A stretch of 64,000 bases of DNA from Acidimicrobiaceae bacterium (GCA_020637295.1 JACJWF010000015.1:1-64000); one strand, 5' to 3'. Positions 1 through 9,577 are shown, counted from the stretch's first letter. Notes: generated by a model from the letters alone, not told the origin. Made by a program: numbers and translations.

Positions 1-297
1 ATCGTCCCAGAGCTGCTGGAGCACGGCGAGATCGTCCGCCCCCGCCTCGGCGTCTCTCTCGCGGCAATCGATCACGAGGTAGACGGGATGGAGGGCGAAC
101 GTCTCCGCGTCACTGCGGCGCCCGACGACCACCCCCTCTCGCCCGGCGACCTCCTCGTCGCAGTGGCCGGCACACCCATCACGTGTCGTGCCGATCTGTT
201 CGACATCATGCGCCGGCCGCTGCTGGACCGAGACACTTGGGTGGACGTAGAGCGCAACGGCCGCCAACAGCGGGTATCCATCCGACTCACGACGTAG
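1..297 (+). CDS. C-terminal part of a PDZ-domain serine protease (HtrA/DegP-like), 5' truncated
   Basis: The frame is open from the first base, so the gene begins outside the window. The visible 98 residues form one PDZ domain: an RPRLGVSL entry strand, the LSPGDLLVAVAGTPI stretch typical of the PDZ core, and a closing strand ending RLTT. In the HtrA/DegP family this domain follows a trypsin-like protease domain and binds C-terminal peptides of substrates, usually outside the cytoplasmic membrane. The protease part is not visible, so a non-proteolytic PDZ protein cannot be excluded. The next gene lies on the opposite strand. Confidence 0.75.
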   Translation: MVPELLEHGEIVRPRLGVSLAAIDHEVDGMEGERLRVTAAPDDHPLSPGDLLVAVAGTPITCRADLFDIMRRPLLDRDTWVDVERNGRQQRVSIRLTT

Positions 298-367
298 TCA
301 CCCTGCCCGGCATCGACCACAGACAAGCCAGAACTCTGCCGACCCTTCGTGTCGCCCTGCACGTGCA

Positions 368-967
368 CTAGTCGCGGATCACGGTGTACCCACGCGCCTC
401 GAGCGCTGCGATCATCGCGTCAAGCCGCTCGTCCTCGACGTATGAGATTTCGTAGTCGACGAACATCGGGCTCTGTCGGACGCAGAACTCGTCAAAGATG
501 TCAGCCGGCACGTCGCCGCTCATTTTTGTCTCGAGTACGTGGCCGAAGTGGTCTTCGACCTCTTCGTCAAGATCCGACTCGGACCGGAGACGATCGGAGT
601 CCGCGGGGGCATTTGCGTCGTCATCGCCGGCAAAGCTCACGTCGCCGAGTGCGGCCAGCCGGTCACCCAACTCCTTCACGGCGGCGGCCCGCCCTGCAGA
701 GCGTTCAATCGCAGCGACGTAGTCGAGCAGGCTGAGGTCATGGCGCTCGAGTTCGTCCGCAAGCATCTCCAGATCTCCGGACCGGCGGAGTTCGCCGAAG
801 TCCAAGTAGTAGGGCGTGGCATCGGCCTCCTCCTGGGCAGCCCTCGCCGCTGCCAAGGTCCTTGCGCTGACGATGTGCGAGCCCACGTAGCCACCCACGA
901 CATACAGGACTTGCTCGACACCTCCCGCGTCGGTGTCGCCTGCCGGGCTCCCGTCCCTTGTTGTCAC
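368..967 (-). CDS. Hypothetical acidic protein
   Basis: No family recognised. The frame is open to 1060, but GTG at 967 follows a good Shine-Dalgarno (GGAGGAG about 5 nt upstream) and removes overlap with the divergent DUF3293 gene, so I start there (199 residues). The N-terminus has a short hydrophobic glycine-containing stretch (VLYVVGGYVGSHIV), which is weak for a membrane segment. The middle is alanine/glutamate-rich helix and the segment around residues 130-150 is strongly acidic. The C-terminus (FVDYEISYVEDERLDAMI) looks like an alpha/beta fold. It is divergent from the DUF3293 gene with about 115 bp between starts. No signal peptide or catalytic motif is visible. Confidence 0.6.
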   Translation of the reverse strand: MTTRDGSPAGDTDAGGVEQVLYVVGGYVGSHIVSARTLAAARAAQEEADATPYYLDFGELRRSGDLEMLADELERHDLSLLDYVAAIERSAGRAAAVKELGDRLAALGDVSFAGDDDANAPADSDRLRSESDLDEEVEDHFGHVLETKMSGDVPADIFDEFCVRQSPMFVDYEISYVEDERLDAMIAALEARGYTVIRD

Positions 968-1081
968 GTCACTCCTCCATAGCGGCAATGCTTTGCTGGC
1001 CGAGAGTTGAACACGAATCGGCGAGTCGTGAGGTACGTTCGGCCAATCGACCGTGAGCAAGCCGCCCCCGATTCGCCGTAC

Positions 1082-1471
1082 GTGCAGGGTGACGACGCCT
1101 GGACTGCCTTCTCAGCGACATGCATCGACATTCACGTCGGATCCTCGACCATCTGCGTGCAACCGAACTCCACGCCTGCACCCCTGCCCTGGGAGTCACC
1201 CGTTCACGTCATCACCGGCTGGAACCCCGGCCAGCTGCAAACAGATGAGGCCAACCACGCAGCGAACGTTGCGCTCGAGGCTGCGCTTCGGCTGACCCGT
1301 GCTCAGGTGTATCCAGCGGAGGGTCGAGCGACCGACGGGACCTGGGCCGAGGACAGCTTCGCCGTAGTGGGGCTCTCACGGATTGACGCCGTCTCACTCG
1401 GGCGCCAGTTCGGCCAGTTGGCGATCTTCGAGATCACCGCACAGGGCATTGAAGTCCTCAGCTGCGCATAG
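1082..1471 (+). CDS. DUF3293 domain protein
   Basis: The protein has the DUF3293 signature: an HVITGWNPG block near the start, a helix with N and L positions (NVALEAAL), and a C-terminal GTWAEDSFAVVGLSR followed by FGQLAIFEI. Members are about 120-150 residues, and this one is 129 from GTG 1082 or 154 from TTG 1007. I prefer 1082 because it starts just before the conserved WTAF segment and keeps clear of the divergent gene; no start has a strong ribosome site. The biochemical role of DUF3293 is unknown. Its stop lies 2 bp before the Rhs gene start, so the two are probably co-transcribed. Whether it relates to the toxin (for example as cargo or immunity) cannot be told. Confidence 0.75.
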   Translation: MQGDDAWTAFSATCIDIHVGSSTICVQPNSTPAPLPWESPVHVITGWNPGQLQTDEANHAANVALEAALRLTRAQVYPAEGRATDGTWAEDSFAVVGLSRIDAVSLGRQFGQLAIFEITAQGIEVLSCA

Positions 1472-1473
1472 GC

Positions 1474-4400
1474 GTGCCGAAACGAATGCCACCTCAGTCA
1501 ACGCGCGAGACTCGGAACGTGCGCCGACTTGCGTTGCACCGTCCGCGACGAGTCGTCGCACTCGCCCAGTTCATCACCCTGGCGATGCTTGCGATCGCTT
1601 GCACGTCGTCTGGGCCTGGCAACCCGCTGGACGGCGCCAATCAAGGCATCGAGATCGATGCTCCCCGGTCATGCGACATCGCCGGATGTGTTGGTGATGG
1701 GATCAACACCAGCGACGGGGCGTACCAGTTCTCGACTGCAGATCTGCTGTTCCCATCCGGCCTGTTCGCCGTCCAGCTCACCCGCGTGTATCGGTCGAGC
1801 CGCGCGACGGTCGGCTGGTTTGGACAGGGATGGGCGACCGTCTACGACACGACCCTCGCGCGGCACGATGGGGTCTGGACACTCGACGCTCCAGCAGGCT
1901 TCTACCCTCTATGGAGTACGGAGGCACCGGCGGGGTGGACCGTCACCGGCCAGCCCTTGATCAGCGTCGGTGATGGCGGCGCCGAGCTGACGTGGCCGAC
2001 GGGTGAGCGCTGGCACTTCGACGCGACCGGCGCGTTGGTCATGCTGACGAGTCCGTACGGCCAGAGCGTGGAGATCGACCGCGTCGACGGTCTCCCGACG
2101 TCAATCGTGTCCTCTCAAGGCCCGCGGCTGGAGTTCACATCGGAGAATGGTCGGATCACGACGGCTACCGTCGACGACGGCCGTCAGGTCAGCTACACCT
2201 ACGCGAACAGCGAACTGGTCGCCGTCAATGCACCCGGTCTTCGCGAGTCATTCCGCTACAACTCGGACGGCTTGCTGCTCGAGCGTTCGACACCGATCGG
2301 CACGACACACGTTGGCTATGAGGCTGGTCGAGCGGCGGATCAATCACTCCCCTCAGGCGAACACATCACCATTGCCTACGACCAACGTGCAACGACCGTC
2401 GTCGGCACCACCACCATGAGATTTCTCCACGACGATGCGGGCCGTCTCATCCACGCGAGTACGGGCGACCTCACCGTGGCTGAACGGCAGTTCGACGATC
2501 AAGGCTTCCTTGTGGAGGCCATCGACTACGTCCAACCAGGAGACCAAGTCCTCCATCACCTTCGGCGCGTGTACGACGAGCGCGGCAACGTGGTCCAAGA
2601 GATCGAGAACGGAACCTCGACGGACATCGACTACGACACACTCGGCAGGGTGACGCGGATCCAGCGTGAGGGAGAGGCGACGACGTTTGAGTACGTGGAT
2701 GGCACACCTCTGCCTGCCGCCGTAACCAGCCCGGGACGAGGGCGTGACGAACTGCAGTACGGCGACGGCTTCGTCAGTCAAGTCGTCGACGCCACAGGGG
2801 CGCGAACGACGATCAACAGGGATGCGCTTGGCAATCCGACAGCTCGGTCCACGGCCAGTGGCAGCGAGTGGTCATACATCTTCGACGCCGAGGGCAACAT
2901 CACGTCGACCACGTCACCAAGCGGGCGGGTCTGGACCGCCGATTGGACCGCCCGCTCCCAGCTCGTCGCGGAGCGCGATCCGTTGGGGCGCGTCACCTCA
3001 TACACCTATGACAACGCGGGACGCCTCGTCGTGGAAGTACTGCCGGGTGGCGACACGCGACGGCGCAGCTACAACGACGCTGGGTTGCTCGTCGAGGAGA
3101 CCGACGCCAGCGGGCAAGCGACACGCTACGAGTACGACTCCAACCGGCACATCTCGACGATGGTCGAGCCCGGTGAACGATCATGGCGAACCACCACACG
3201 CGACGAATCACAAGGCGGCGCCACCGTCACCGTCACTGCGCCCGACGGTACGTACACGGTCAGCAGAATGGACAGCATCGGTCGCGAGATCGACCGCCGC
3301 TCGTACGAGGCCGATGGATCATTGGTCGAGCAGCGGCTCCGAACGTTCGAGTTCGACCGATCAAGAATCGTCACAACAATCCGGGGTAGCAGCCGGCTCG
3401 AGTCAACAAGTACCTACGACTCGCTCGGTCGACTGGTCGGGACAGTTGACACGCTCGATGGTCATCCACTCTCCTCAACCTCCTACACATTCGAGAACGG
3501 TCGGCTGGCTGCGGCGGCGTCGGGTTCCGACGAGGTGCGCTATTCCTACGATGCCGCTGGGCGCATCGTCGAGGTCAGAACCGGAGATGACAGGTGGACC
3601 GGAACGTACCGCGCTGGCCAACTGGTGGCCACTGCGCACAACGGCGCGACGACGGCCATTCGTTATGACGCCGACGGTCGAGCCGATGCTTTCGATGACG
3701 AGTCGGGGACGACGACCCAGTGGGCCTTCGACGATGGAGACCGACCTGTGGCGCGATCTGTCGGCTCAACAATTGCGCGCTTCGACTGGTCGGTCGCCGA
3801 CCAGCTCTTGGCCTACCACTCGCCCGACGGGGGGCGCTGGGCGTATGAGTACGACGACGGCGGCAGACTCGTTCGATCCGAGGAGCCAGGCGACATCACA
3901 ACCACGTACGAGTACGGGCTCGACGGCGTGACCCGCATCGAGTCCAGCGGTGCCGGTCACGATCGAGACGATCGCTTTGAATACGACGCGAACGGACGGC
4001 TCCAGCAGGCGAAGACCGGCCAGGGAACCTTCAACTACTCATACGACGCGACGGGTCGGGTCGTTGCGATCAACGCGGAGAACTGGACATATGACGCTGC
4101 CGGACGACTCTCTGCAGTGACCTCCGGCTCCAATGCCTACGAGCTCGCCTACGACCAGGCCGGCCACCTCGTCACGATCACCGACGGCGACCACTCGCTA
4201 CATGCAACGTGGACGTCTGGAGGTCTCTCAGGAGTCGACGTCTCGAACCGAGACTCGCTCCACATCGGCACGGACGCTGACGGACGACTCGTGAGCGTCA
4301 GCTGGGACGATGACACTGCGGTCGACATCAGCTGGAGCGGGCAGTCCTTCACCGTCCAGCAACGGGGTGCAGAGGCCGGCCAGAGCTACGAGGTGAGCGA

Positions 4401-5880
4401 CGGAGTGCTCACGGGCTACTCATCCGATGGTCTGCGCATCGACAGCCACCAACAACAAAGCGGCTACCTGGCCGCACTGAACCTAGCCACCGACCGAGAC
4501 GGCGCAGGCACCATCACGTTCGATGCGCTCGGCCGACCTGCGACCCTGGTGGCCAACGACTCAACTTCGACCATTACCTATGACACACAGGGCCGGGCAT
4601 CGTCGGTTCTCACTTCCCGGCCGGGCGAAGCTCCAGAGCAGACAACGGTCACCTACGGCGACGACGGTAGAGGCATCGAGGGCGACAAGCACCTCGTGGA
4701 GCGCCTGTTCGCCGAGGACGGGTCCTTGCGCACTCCGCTCCCCAGCTCGCTTGGCAACCCCGTCTCCGCGACGAACGACAGCAGTGATCTCGAAGCAGCA
4801 TCCCTGGGTGTTTCAGCACAAGTTCTCGTGGCTCCCGAGCCGCAGCCGCTGGACCAGATCGGTGCTGCAATCGTGGCCGCCACTCCTGACGTCATCACGC
4901 CGGTAGGTGTGAAGGACCTCGGGAACCTGGCAGAGCAGATGGTGGTGGCTGAGGTGTCCCGACTGGCCCCTCGATTCCGGGTGAACGGTGCGGTGACGGT
5001 CACCGTTCCCGTCATCGATCCAGGCACCGGAGAGGCAGCGGACTTCAACCCCTACCTCGACGCATCCCCGAGTGGGCTTGTTCTCGGGCTGCTGGCGGAG
5101 GAGTCCGGCGGTGGCGGCTCACTCCTGTCCCGAGCCATCGACACCGTCACCGACATCGTCGGCGGAGTCGTCGAGTTCGTCAGGGACACTGTGGAGTTCA
5201 TCATCGGCAACCCGCTCGCACGACTCGTCTTGTCCGCTGGCACCTTTGCGCTGGCCATCGCAGCGTGTTCCCCGCAAGCTGTCGCTGCGTGCCTGCCGGT
5301 TGCGTCCATCGCTGTGACTCTGATGGCTGGTGACGCCGCGATCACTGTCTCGTCATCGGTTCCTGCAGCAGTGCAGTCCTGCTCCAAGGCCGAACTGATT
5401 CAGTGCGGACTTGCGTTGGCTGAAACAGCCATCGCGGTTGGCGTCGCGGCAACTGCGGTGCACCTTGGGAACTCCATCTTCGGCGTGCTCCGGGCACGGC
5501 AGGCGCTTGCGTGGGCAGTCAGGTCCGGTCAGGCCACCTCGCTCGCCAGCGGCAACCTCGGAACGGCGAGGTCAGAGCTCCTCGCCGCACTACGTGTCGA
5601 ACGGATCGCTGCGCAGGAAGTGGACGTGATTGCCGATGGCACCCGCGCCAGAATCGATCTCGTCGCACGATCCCTCTTCGGCAAGCTGCGCTTCATCGAA
5701 GTGAAGAACGGCGTCGGCGCACGGCTGACAGCGAACCAGCAGATCGTCTATCCGATCCTGCAGTCCGCAGGCGCCTACTTCCCCAACGGCATCCTCAACG
5801 GTGGGGCGCCGCAGACCATCGCTGCGACCGTCATCGAGATCCAACACTGGGGGACCCGGGTACCGCTGGTCGTCCCGTGA
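1474..5880 (+). CDS. Rhs/YD-repeat polymorphic toxin, lipoprotein-like, with C-terminal PD-(D/E)XK nuclease domain
   Basis: This 1468-residue protein has an arginine-rich N-terminus, a hydrophobic stretch ending in LAIAC around residue 48 (lipobox-like), and a DUF6531-type segment (DGAYQFSTADLLFPSG) near residue 80. About 850 residues of YD repeats follow (YDALGR, YDANGRL, FEYDANG types), which in the family build a shell around the toxin. A hydrophobic stretch lies near residues 1245-1310. The last 90 residues carry an ARIDLV aspartate and a FIEVKNG motif followed by LTANQQ, the PD-(D/E)XK nuclease arrangement, so the predicted target is DNA or RNA. The usual DPxGL motif before the toxin is not obvious. 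No candidate immunity gene follows on the same strand. GTG at 1474 or ATG at 1486 could start it. Confidence 0.85.
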   Translation: MPKRMPPQSTRETRNVRRLALHRPRRVVALAQFITLAMLAIACTSSGPGNPLDGANQGIEIDAPRSCDIAGCVGDGINTSDGAYQFSTADLLFPSGLFAVQLTRVYRSSRATVGWFGQGWATVYDTTLARHDGVWTLDAPAGFYPLWSTEAPAGWTVTGQPLISVGDGGAELTWPTGERWHFDATGALVMLTSPYGQSVEIDRVDGLPTSIVSSQGPRLEFTSENGRITTATVDDGRQVSYTYANSELVAVNAPGLRESFRYNSDGLLLERSTPIGTTHVGYEAGRAADQSLPSGEHITIAYDQRATTVVGTTTMRFLHDDAGRLIHASTGDLTVAERQFDDQGFLVEAIDYVQPGDQVLHHLRRVYDERGNVVQEIENGTSTDIDYDTLGRVTRIQREGEATTFEYVDGTPLPAAVTSPGRGRDELQYGDGFVSQVVDATGARTTINRDALGNPTARSTASGSEWSYIFDAEGNITSTTSPSGRVWTADWTARSQLVAERDPLGRVTSYTYDNAGRLVVEVLPGGDTRRRSYNDAGLLVEETDASGQATRYEYDSNRHISTMVEPGERSWRTTTRDESQGGATVTVTAPDGTYTVSRMDSIGREIDRRSYEADGSLVEQRLRTFEFDRSRIVTTIRGSSRLESTSTYDSLGRLVGTVDTLDGHPLSSTSYTFENGRLAAAASGSDEVRYSYDAAGRIVEVRTGDDRWTGTYRAGQLVATAHNGATTAIRYDADGRADAFDDESGTTTQWAFDDGDRPVARSVGSTIARFDWSVADQLLAYHSPDGGRWAYEYDDGGRLVRSEEPGDITTTYEYGLDGVTRIESSGAGHDRDDRFEYDANGRLQQAKTGQGTFNYSYDATGRVVAINAENWTYDAAGRLSAVTSGSNAYELAYDQAGHLVTITDGDHSLHATWTSGGLSGVDVSNRDSLHIGTDADGRLVSVSWDDDTAVDISWSGQSFTVQQRGAEAGQSYEVSDGVLTGYSSDGLRIDSHQQQSGYLAALNLATDRDGAGTITFDALGRPATLVANDSTSTITYDTQGRASSVLTSRPGEAPEQTTVTYGDDGRGIEGDKHLVERLFAEDGSLRTPLPSSLGNPVSATNDSSDLEAASLGVSAQVLVAPEPQPLDQIGAAIVAATPDVITPVGVKDLGNLAEQMVVAEVSRLAPRFRVNGAVTVTVPVIDPGTGEAADFNPYLDASPSGLVLGLLAEESGGGGSLLSRAIDTVTDIVGGVVEFVRDTVEFIIGNPLARLVLSAGTFALAIAACSPQAVAACLPVASIAVTLMAGDAAITVSSSVPAAVQSCSKAELIQCGLALAETAIAVGVAATAVHLGNSIFGVLRARQALAWAVRSGQATSLASGNLGTARSELLAALRVERIAAQEVDVIADGTRARIDLVARSLFGKLRFIEVKNGVGARLTANQQIVYPILQSAGAYFPNGILNGGAPQTIAATVIEIQHWGTRVPLVVP

Positions 5881-6017
5881 GTGGCGTCCCCGCAAGCGAC
5901 CGAACCCCTTGACGCGGCGCGGATGGTGCCGTGGCCTGGGACGGGCCAGCTGTGCATCTGCGGTGCGCCAACGGACCTCAAGGTGGGCTCGAGGCCTTCA
6001 ACCCGACACTGAGTTGG

Positions 6018-7265
6018 TCAACAATCGCTGCTGCCGCCGTCCGCGCTCGGTGGAGACCATCCTTGACCGGTCGCGCCTTGTGTTTGCGACTTTCGGGTCC
6101 TGAACATCCAGAAGCCAACGCCAGCGACGACCCAGGCCAGAAGCGATGCAGCGGCGACGGCGCCCGGCAACTGCCCCCTGTCCCACGGACCCCAGATTGC
6201 CTCAGCGACCCCCGCCACCAGAGTGCCCGCCAGCAAGCCGACGCCAACTGCTGCGAGTTTGACGAGCCAGGATCTTCCGCCGGTCCGACGTCGTATTGCC
6301 CGCATGGTCGCCCTGAGTCCGCCACCTACTCGCTGCGCGACGTCTGACCCCGTTGACCGCCACCAGCTCGTCGCTCGACTCTCAAGACGTCTGGCGACCG
6401 AAGAGCCTCGACTGGCGGCCAGCGCAAGCGGCGCTGGGCGCTCTGGCTGAGGTTCCGACATCGCCCGCGGCGAGGGTACGGCCCTCACCTTGCGCGGAAG
6501 GGGTTCGAGATCGTCGCTGGCCGCCTCCACCCCCAGCCGTCGTCGGAGGACGTCACGAGCAGTACGACTGCTCTGGAGGATCAGCCGCTCCCGACGACCA
6601 TCGCAGACGAAGGACAACGTCCGACCGCTGATGGTGGGTCGGTAGATGGCGCCGACTGACCACCAACGCGCCCGCCCACTCTGTTCGAGGAGAATGAGAC
6701 GGGAGTCGGTGACCAGCGAGGGGCCCGACGAATGGAACCCTCTGCTGGCCCTCGTCACGAGGTGCAGCTCTTCGGCCTTGGCCAGCACACGCACAACGGC
6801 GTGGCTCTCGCTTCGGCGCAACCGTGTGCCGAGTCCTGATGCAAAGGCGGTGAGGGCTCGACGTTGCTCCCGCACTGTCAGATCCGCTCGGTGGCGAAAC
6901 GAGGCGCTTCCATGCCCTGAGTCATCATTGGAGAAGTGAGTGGCGACAGGATTTGCTGCTTCAACCCTTCCACCGTCGAGCCGAAAGAGGGCGACTCCAT
7001 TGCTGGTGGCCCAGTTGACGGCCTGCGAGGAGTAGCCCGACACCGAGAAGACCGCAGCCTGCCTCCCTGACGCCGCAGCGATGCCGTAGATGGCTTGGAT
7101 CGGCGGACGGCCGATAGGGGCGGAGTGCGCCTTCACCTGTGCCACCAGCCGGCTGCTGATGATGTCGATGCCTCCATCCGCCCCGCGTGCCGTCAGCGCT
7201 GCGTCCTCGAATCCGTTGACACGTAGCCAGTCACACGCCCGACGCTCGGCAGCCTCCCAGTCCAT
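6018..7265 (-). CDS. Membrane-anchored Mrr-like restriction endonuclease domain protein
   Basis: This protein has 415 residues. The first 110 form an Mrr_cat domain with the sequence GADGGIDI and then VAQVKAH. The D and QxK pair matches the Mrr variant of the PD-(D/E)XK active site, so catalysis looks intact. Residues 125-235 resemble a small beta-rich PH-like domain (LVTDSRLILLEQ). An arginine/proline-rich linker follows, then two hydrophobic helices (about 335-356 and 369-388) near the C-terminus. Mrr proteins cut modified or foreign DNA; a membrane tail would place this one where DNA enters. The start ATGGACTGGGAGG has a GTGGAAG ribosome site. It is the last gene of a minus-strand run and converges on the Rhs gene. 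Confidence 0.75.
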   Translation of the reverse strand: MDWEAAERRACDWLRVNGFEDAALTARGADGGIDIISSRLVAQVKAHSAPIGRPPIQAIYGIAAASGRQAAVFSVSGYSSQAVNWATSNGVALFRLDGGRVEAANPVATHFSNDDSGHGSASFRHRADLTVREQRRALTAFASGLGTRLRRSESHAVVRVLAKAEELHLVTRASRGFHSSGPSLVTDSRLILLEQSGRARWWSVGAIYRPTISGRTLSFVCDGRRERLILQSSRTARDVLRRRLGVEAASDDLEPLPRKVRAVPSPRAMSEPQPERPAPLALAASRGSSVARRLESRATSWWRSTGSDVAQRVGGGLRATMRAIRRRTGGRSWLVKLAAVGVGLLAGTLVAGVAEAIWGPWDRGQLPGAVAAASLLAWVVAGVGFWMFRTRKSQTQGATGQGWSPPSADGGSSDC

Positions 7266-7333
7266 GGCACTTCCACTCGCCGCTCAGGACATCTCGTTTG
7301 ACTGAACACTGAGAACCGACAGACCTAACGCTC

Positions 7334-8464
7334 TCACGCTGCCTCCACCAGGCGCAGGACCGCTTGCGTCGCGGTTGGGCCGACGTCGATGTAGGCAACG
7401 CGATCCTGCTCCTCGGGTGGGATGAGCGGCTCAACCTGTGCCTGGAGCTTCTTCACGAGCTCCTGGATGATGCCGAAGGCGCGCTGTTCGGACTCACCGA
7501 CCAGCGGCAACTTGTCCCAGATCCTTCGCTCCGGGGCGATCTCCCCGAGCGGACGGACACGGCGGAAGTAGGCGTAGAAGCGCTCCCGGAAGCGGCGGGC
7601 GGTGGCCTCGGCCAGGGCGGCCGCCGACTCGGCGCCACCGTCCTCAAGGATGGCTTGAGCGCTCAACAGCGCGAGCCGCACATCTGTCACTAGCGACAGT
7701 GCGTAGAGCTCCAACTCCTCGACCAGCCGCTCGTCCTTCACCTTGTCCGTAACGACCTTCACCCAGGGATGAGCCTCACCCTTCTTCTGTTCGAGGCGGT
7801 TCTGTGCCTCGGTCAGCTCACGGCCGAACCGCTCCACGTAGAGATGGCGGGCCTCGTGGACGGCACCGACAGCCTGCCGATGGAGCGCAAGCTCCTGACG
7901 CATGTACGGCCCCAGGCTTCCCCCCGACTGGATCGCCTGTGCGGCCATCATGGCGAACTGCTCCGCTGCCAGGCACACGCCGTTCTCCGTGTCGAGGGCC
8001 CGCTGGGCGAGGCCCTCGACGGCCTTCTGGATGGCGTTGAGCGCTTCCTCCATCCGGCGCTGCTGCGCGTAGGTCGCGGCCGCGGCAACCAGCATCGGAA
8101 CTGCTGCGGCGGCGGCTGCCCCTGCGGATGCGTGTTCGGCGACCACGCGGCCATGCTCCATGATCTGCCCCGTCGCCGCGTTGCGCATGACGGCCGCAGT
8201 TCCGGACTGCGTCTGCATGAGTCGAGCTGCGCCGCTTGCGTAACTGGCCATCGCCTCCGGCGAGAAGGTAACTCGGAACGTCGTGCCGGCGGTCAACGCA
8301 TGTTGCAGCGCTTCGACCATCTTGGGCGTTCCCTGAGCCAGCTGGGCGAGGCCGGCCATGGTCGCGGCCGATGGGAGGACGTCGGCATTGGTCGCAAGGT
8401 CGACCGATGAAAACTCGAACGGGATGACGTCGGTGAGCTGAGGGACTACGGGCTGGTTATCCAT
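7334..8464 (-). CDS. Hypothetical helical protein with one hydrophobic segment
   Basis: No family recognised. The 376 residues are mostly helical. An alanine-rich hydrophobic segment at about residues 112-133 (AAAAAVPMLVAAAATYA) could be a membrane helix or a buried core helix. The following half is charged helix with a KKGEAHPWVKVV break and coiled-coil-like runs. The ATG overlaps the last 8 bases of the GIY-YIG-like gene, so the two are translationally coupled. The Mrr-like gene starts 68 bp further on in the same direction. The arrangement suggests a partner subunit for one of these nucleases. Confidence 0.65.
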   Translation of the reverse strand: MDNQPVVPQLTDVIPFEFSSVDLATNADVLPSAATMAGLAQLAQGTPKMVEALQHALTAGTTFRVTFSPEAMASYASGAARLMQTQSGTAAVMRNAATGQIMEHGRVVAEHASAGAAAAAAVPMLVAAAATYAQQRRMEEALNAIQKAVEGLAQRALDTENGVCLAAEQFAMMAAQAIQSGGSLGPYMRQELALHRQAVGAVHEARHLYVERFGRELTEAQNRLEQKKGEAHPWVKVVTDKVKDERLVEELELYALSLVTDVRLALLSAQAILEDGGAESAAALAEATARRFRERFYAYFRRVRPLGEIAPERRIWDKLPLVGESEQRAFGIIQELVKKLQAQVEPLIPPEEQDRVAYIDVGPTATQAVLRLVEAA

Positions 8465-9134
8465 TGCCTGAGATGTTCCTTTCTAGGGAGTCCATGAACG
8501 TCGTATCGACCTGCTCACCAACGTGGTTCACATTCCACAGTCCGGACGACGTGATCGCAGGCCGATCGGAGAAGCGGCCGAGCCACCCGGGAGACGGTTG
8601 GTCGGCTGCGCGACTCGACGGTGCCGACAGCAGTGCAATCGCTCCTCGCTCGATGGCGCCGCGATCGCTGGACGGCCCCGGCGGGTCGTTCACCACCAGC
8701 CAGAGGAACGGCATCGAGCCGATGTGGTGCGAGACCTTCACCTCGTGTGGGTGTTCGGCGTTGTTGCGCTGCTTTCGATCGGACCACGACGTGGCGAGGC
8801 CGAGTGGGTCGCCATCCCGAGCGAACAACGCCGTGCCGACATGGTGGCGGAAGATGGACCCGCGATGATTCCCTCCCCCGGCATGGTTGCCGCCGACATG
8901 GCCACGGTGCTGGCTGAGCCGCTTCCACAGGGTCGTGGACGAGCCGCTGGTGAGTGCGTGGGTGCCGACACGCACCACCCGTGGCCGTCCATCTGCCCGG
9001 ACCTCGCCGGGTTCGAAGAAGAAGTACACGCCCCGCTGCGGCCAGTCCTGGCGGCCGTCACAATCTGCCAGCACCCGCGTGCCGCCAAGGCGTTGCTGCA
9101 GTTCATCGAGCAGGTCGTAGAAGTCGTCGAGCAT
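8457..9134 (-). CDS. GIY-YIG-like nuclease domain protein
   Basis: The frame is longer upstream, but ATG 9134 starts right after the stop of the DUF6884 gene (TGACAATG), giving 225 residues. RGVYFFFE corresponds to the GIY strand and RVVRVGTHA to the YIG strand. Then comes LWKRLSQHRG, whose arginine matches the catalytic arginine of the family, and a histidine/glycine-rich stretch ending GNHRGSIFR. GIY-YIG enzymes cleave DNA in repair, restriction and homing; here the context is defence. The downstream part (SMPFLWLVV) looks like a second small domain of unknown role. It sits between the DUF6884 gene and the hydrophobic 376-residue gene, with tight spacing on both sides. Confidence 0.6.
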   Translation of the reverse strand: MLDDFYDLLDELQQRLGGTRVLADCDGRQDWPQRGVYFFFEPGEVRADGRPRVVRVGTHALTSGSSTTLWKRLSQHRGHVGGNHAGGGNHRGSIFRHHVGTALFARDGDPLGLATSWSDRKQRNNAEHPHEVKVSHHIGSMPFLWLVVNDPPGPSSDRGAIERGAIALLSAPSSRAADQPSPGWLGRFSDRPAITSSGLWNVNHVGEQVDTTFMDSLERNISGNG

Positions 9135-9136
9135 TG

Positions 9137-9577
9137 TCACGTGGTTGCCTCGCCATCGGGCCGTTGTGCATAGAACGCAAGTTGTCGCCCTTGCGTGAGG
9201 CCCTCGGTCGGCACGCTGACCATTGCGCCGCGCGCACGCAGCCCGTCGACGAGCCCCCAATCGCGGTAGTCAGCGCCCGCATGGACCTCGATCACCACCC
9301 CGAAGACCGATCCGAGCTGGCTGTCGATCTGCTGGAGGACGCGCGCTGCCCAGTCCCGTTTGGTCTGCCTGCCGGCGCCCACGAGCGTGACGTCGTATGG
9401 CTCCAGCGTCGCCGCAGGATTCACCAGCCCGTACAGGGCAGAAAGGATGTACCACCTGTCGCAGGACAGCTCCACGAATCGTCGCCGACCGCGGAAGAGG
9501 GCCGACGTGTAGAGATCGCAGGCAGCGGCCGGCGACGACCGCTTCTCCTTCACGCACCCCACCAGGCCGATCCTCAA
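9137..9577 (-). CDS. DUF6884 domain protein
   Basis: The 146 residues match the DUF6884 pattern: GLVGCVKEK at the N-terminus, an ACDLYTSALFRGRR block, WYILSALYGLVNP, then TLEPYDVTL and a helix with TKRDWA. The function of DUF6884 is not established to my knowledge. The gene appears to use TTG at 9577, with GAGGTAGAG just upstream. It leads a minus-strand run with the GIY-YIG-like gene 2 bp after it. A degenerate, frameshifted piece of the same gene occurs at 16888-17004, so bases 9348-9573 also form one half of a split repeat flanking the operon in between. Confidence 0.75.
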   Translation of the reverse strand: MRIGLVGCVKEKRSSPAAACDLYTSALFRGRRRFVELSCDRWYILSALYGLVNPAATLEPYDVTLVGAGRQTKRDWAARVLQQIDSQLGSVFGVVIEVHAGADYRDWGLVDGLRARGAMVSVPTEGLTQGRQLAFYAQRPDGEATT

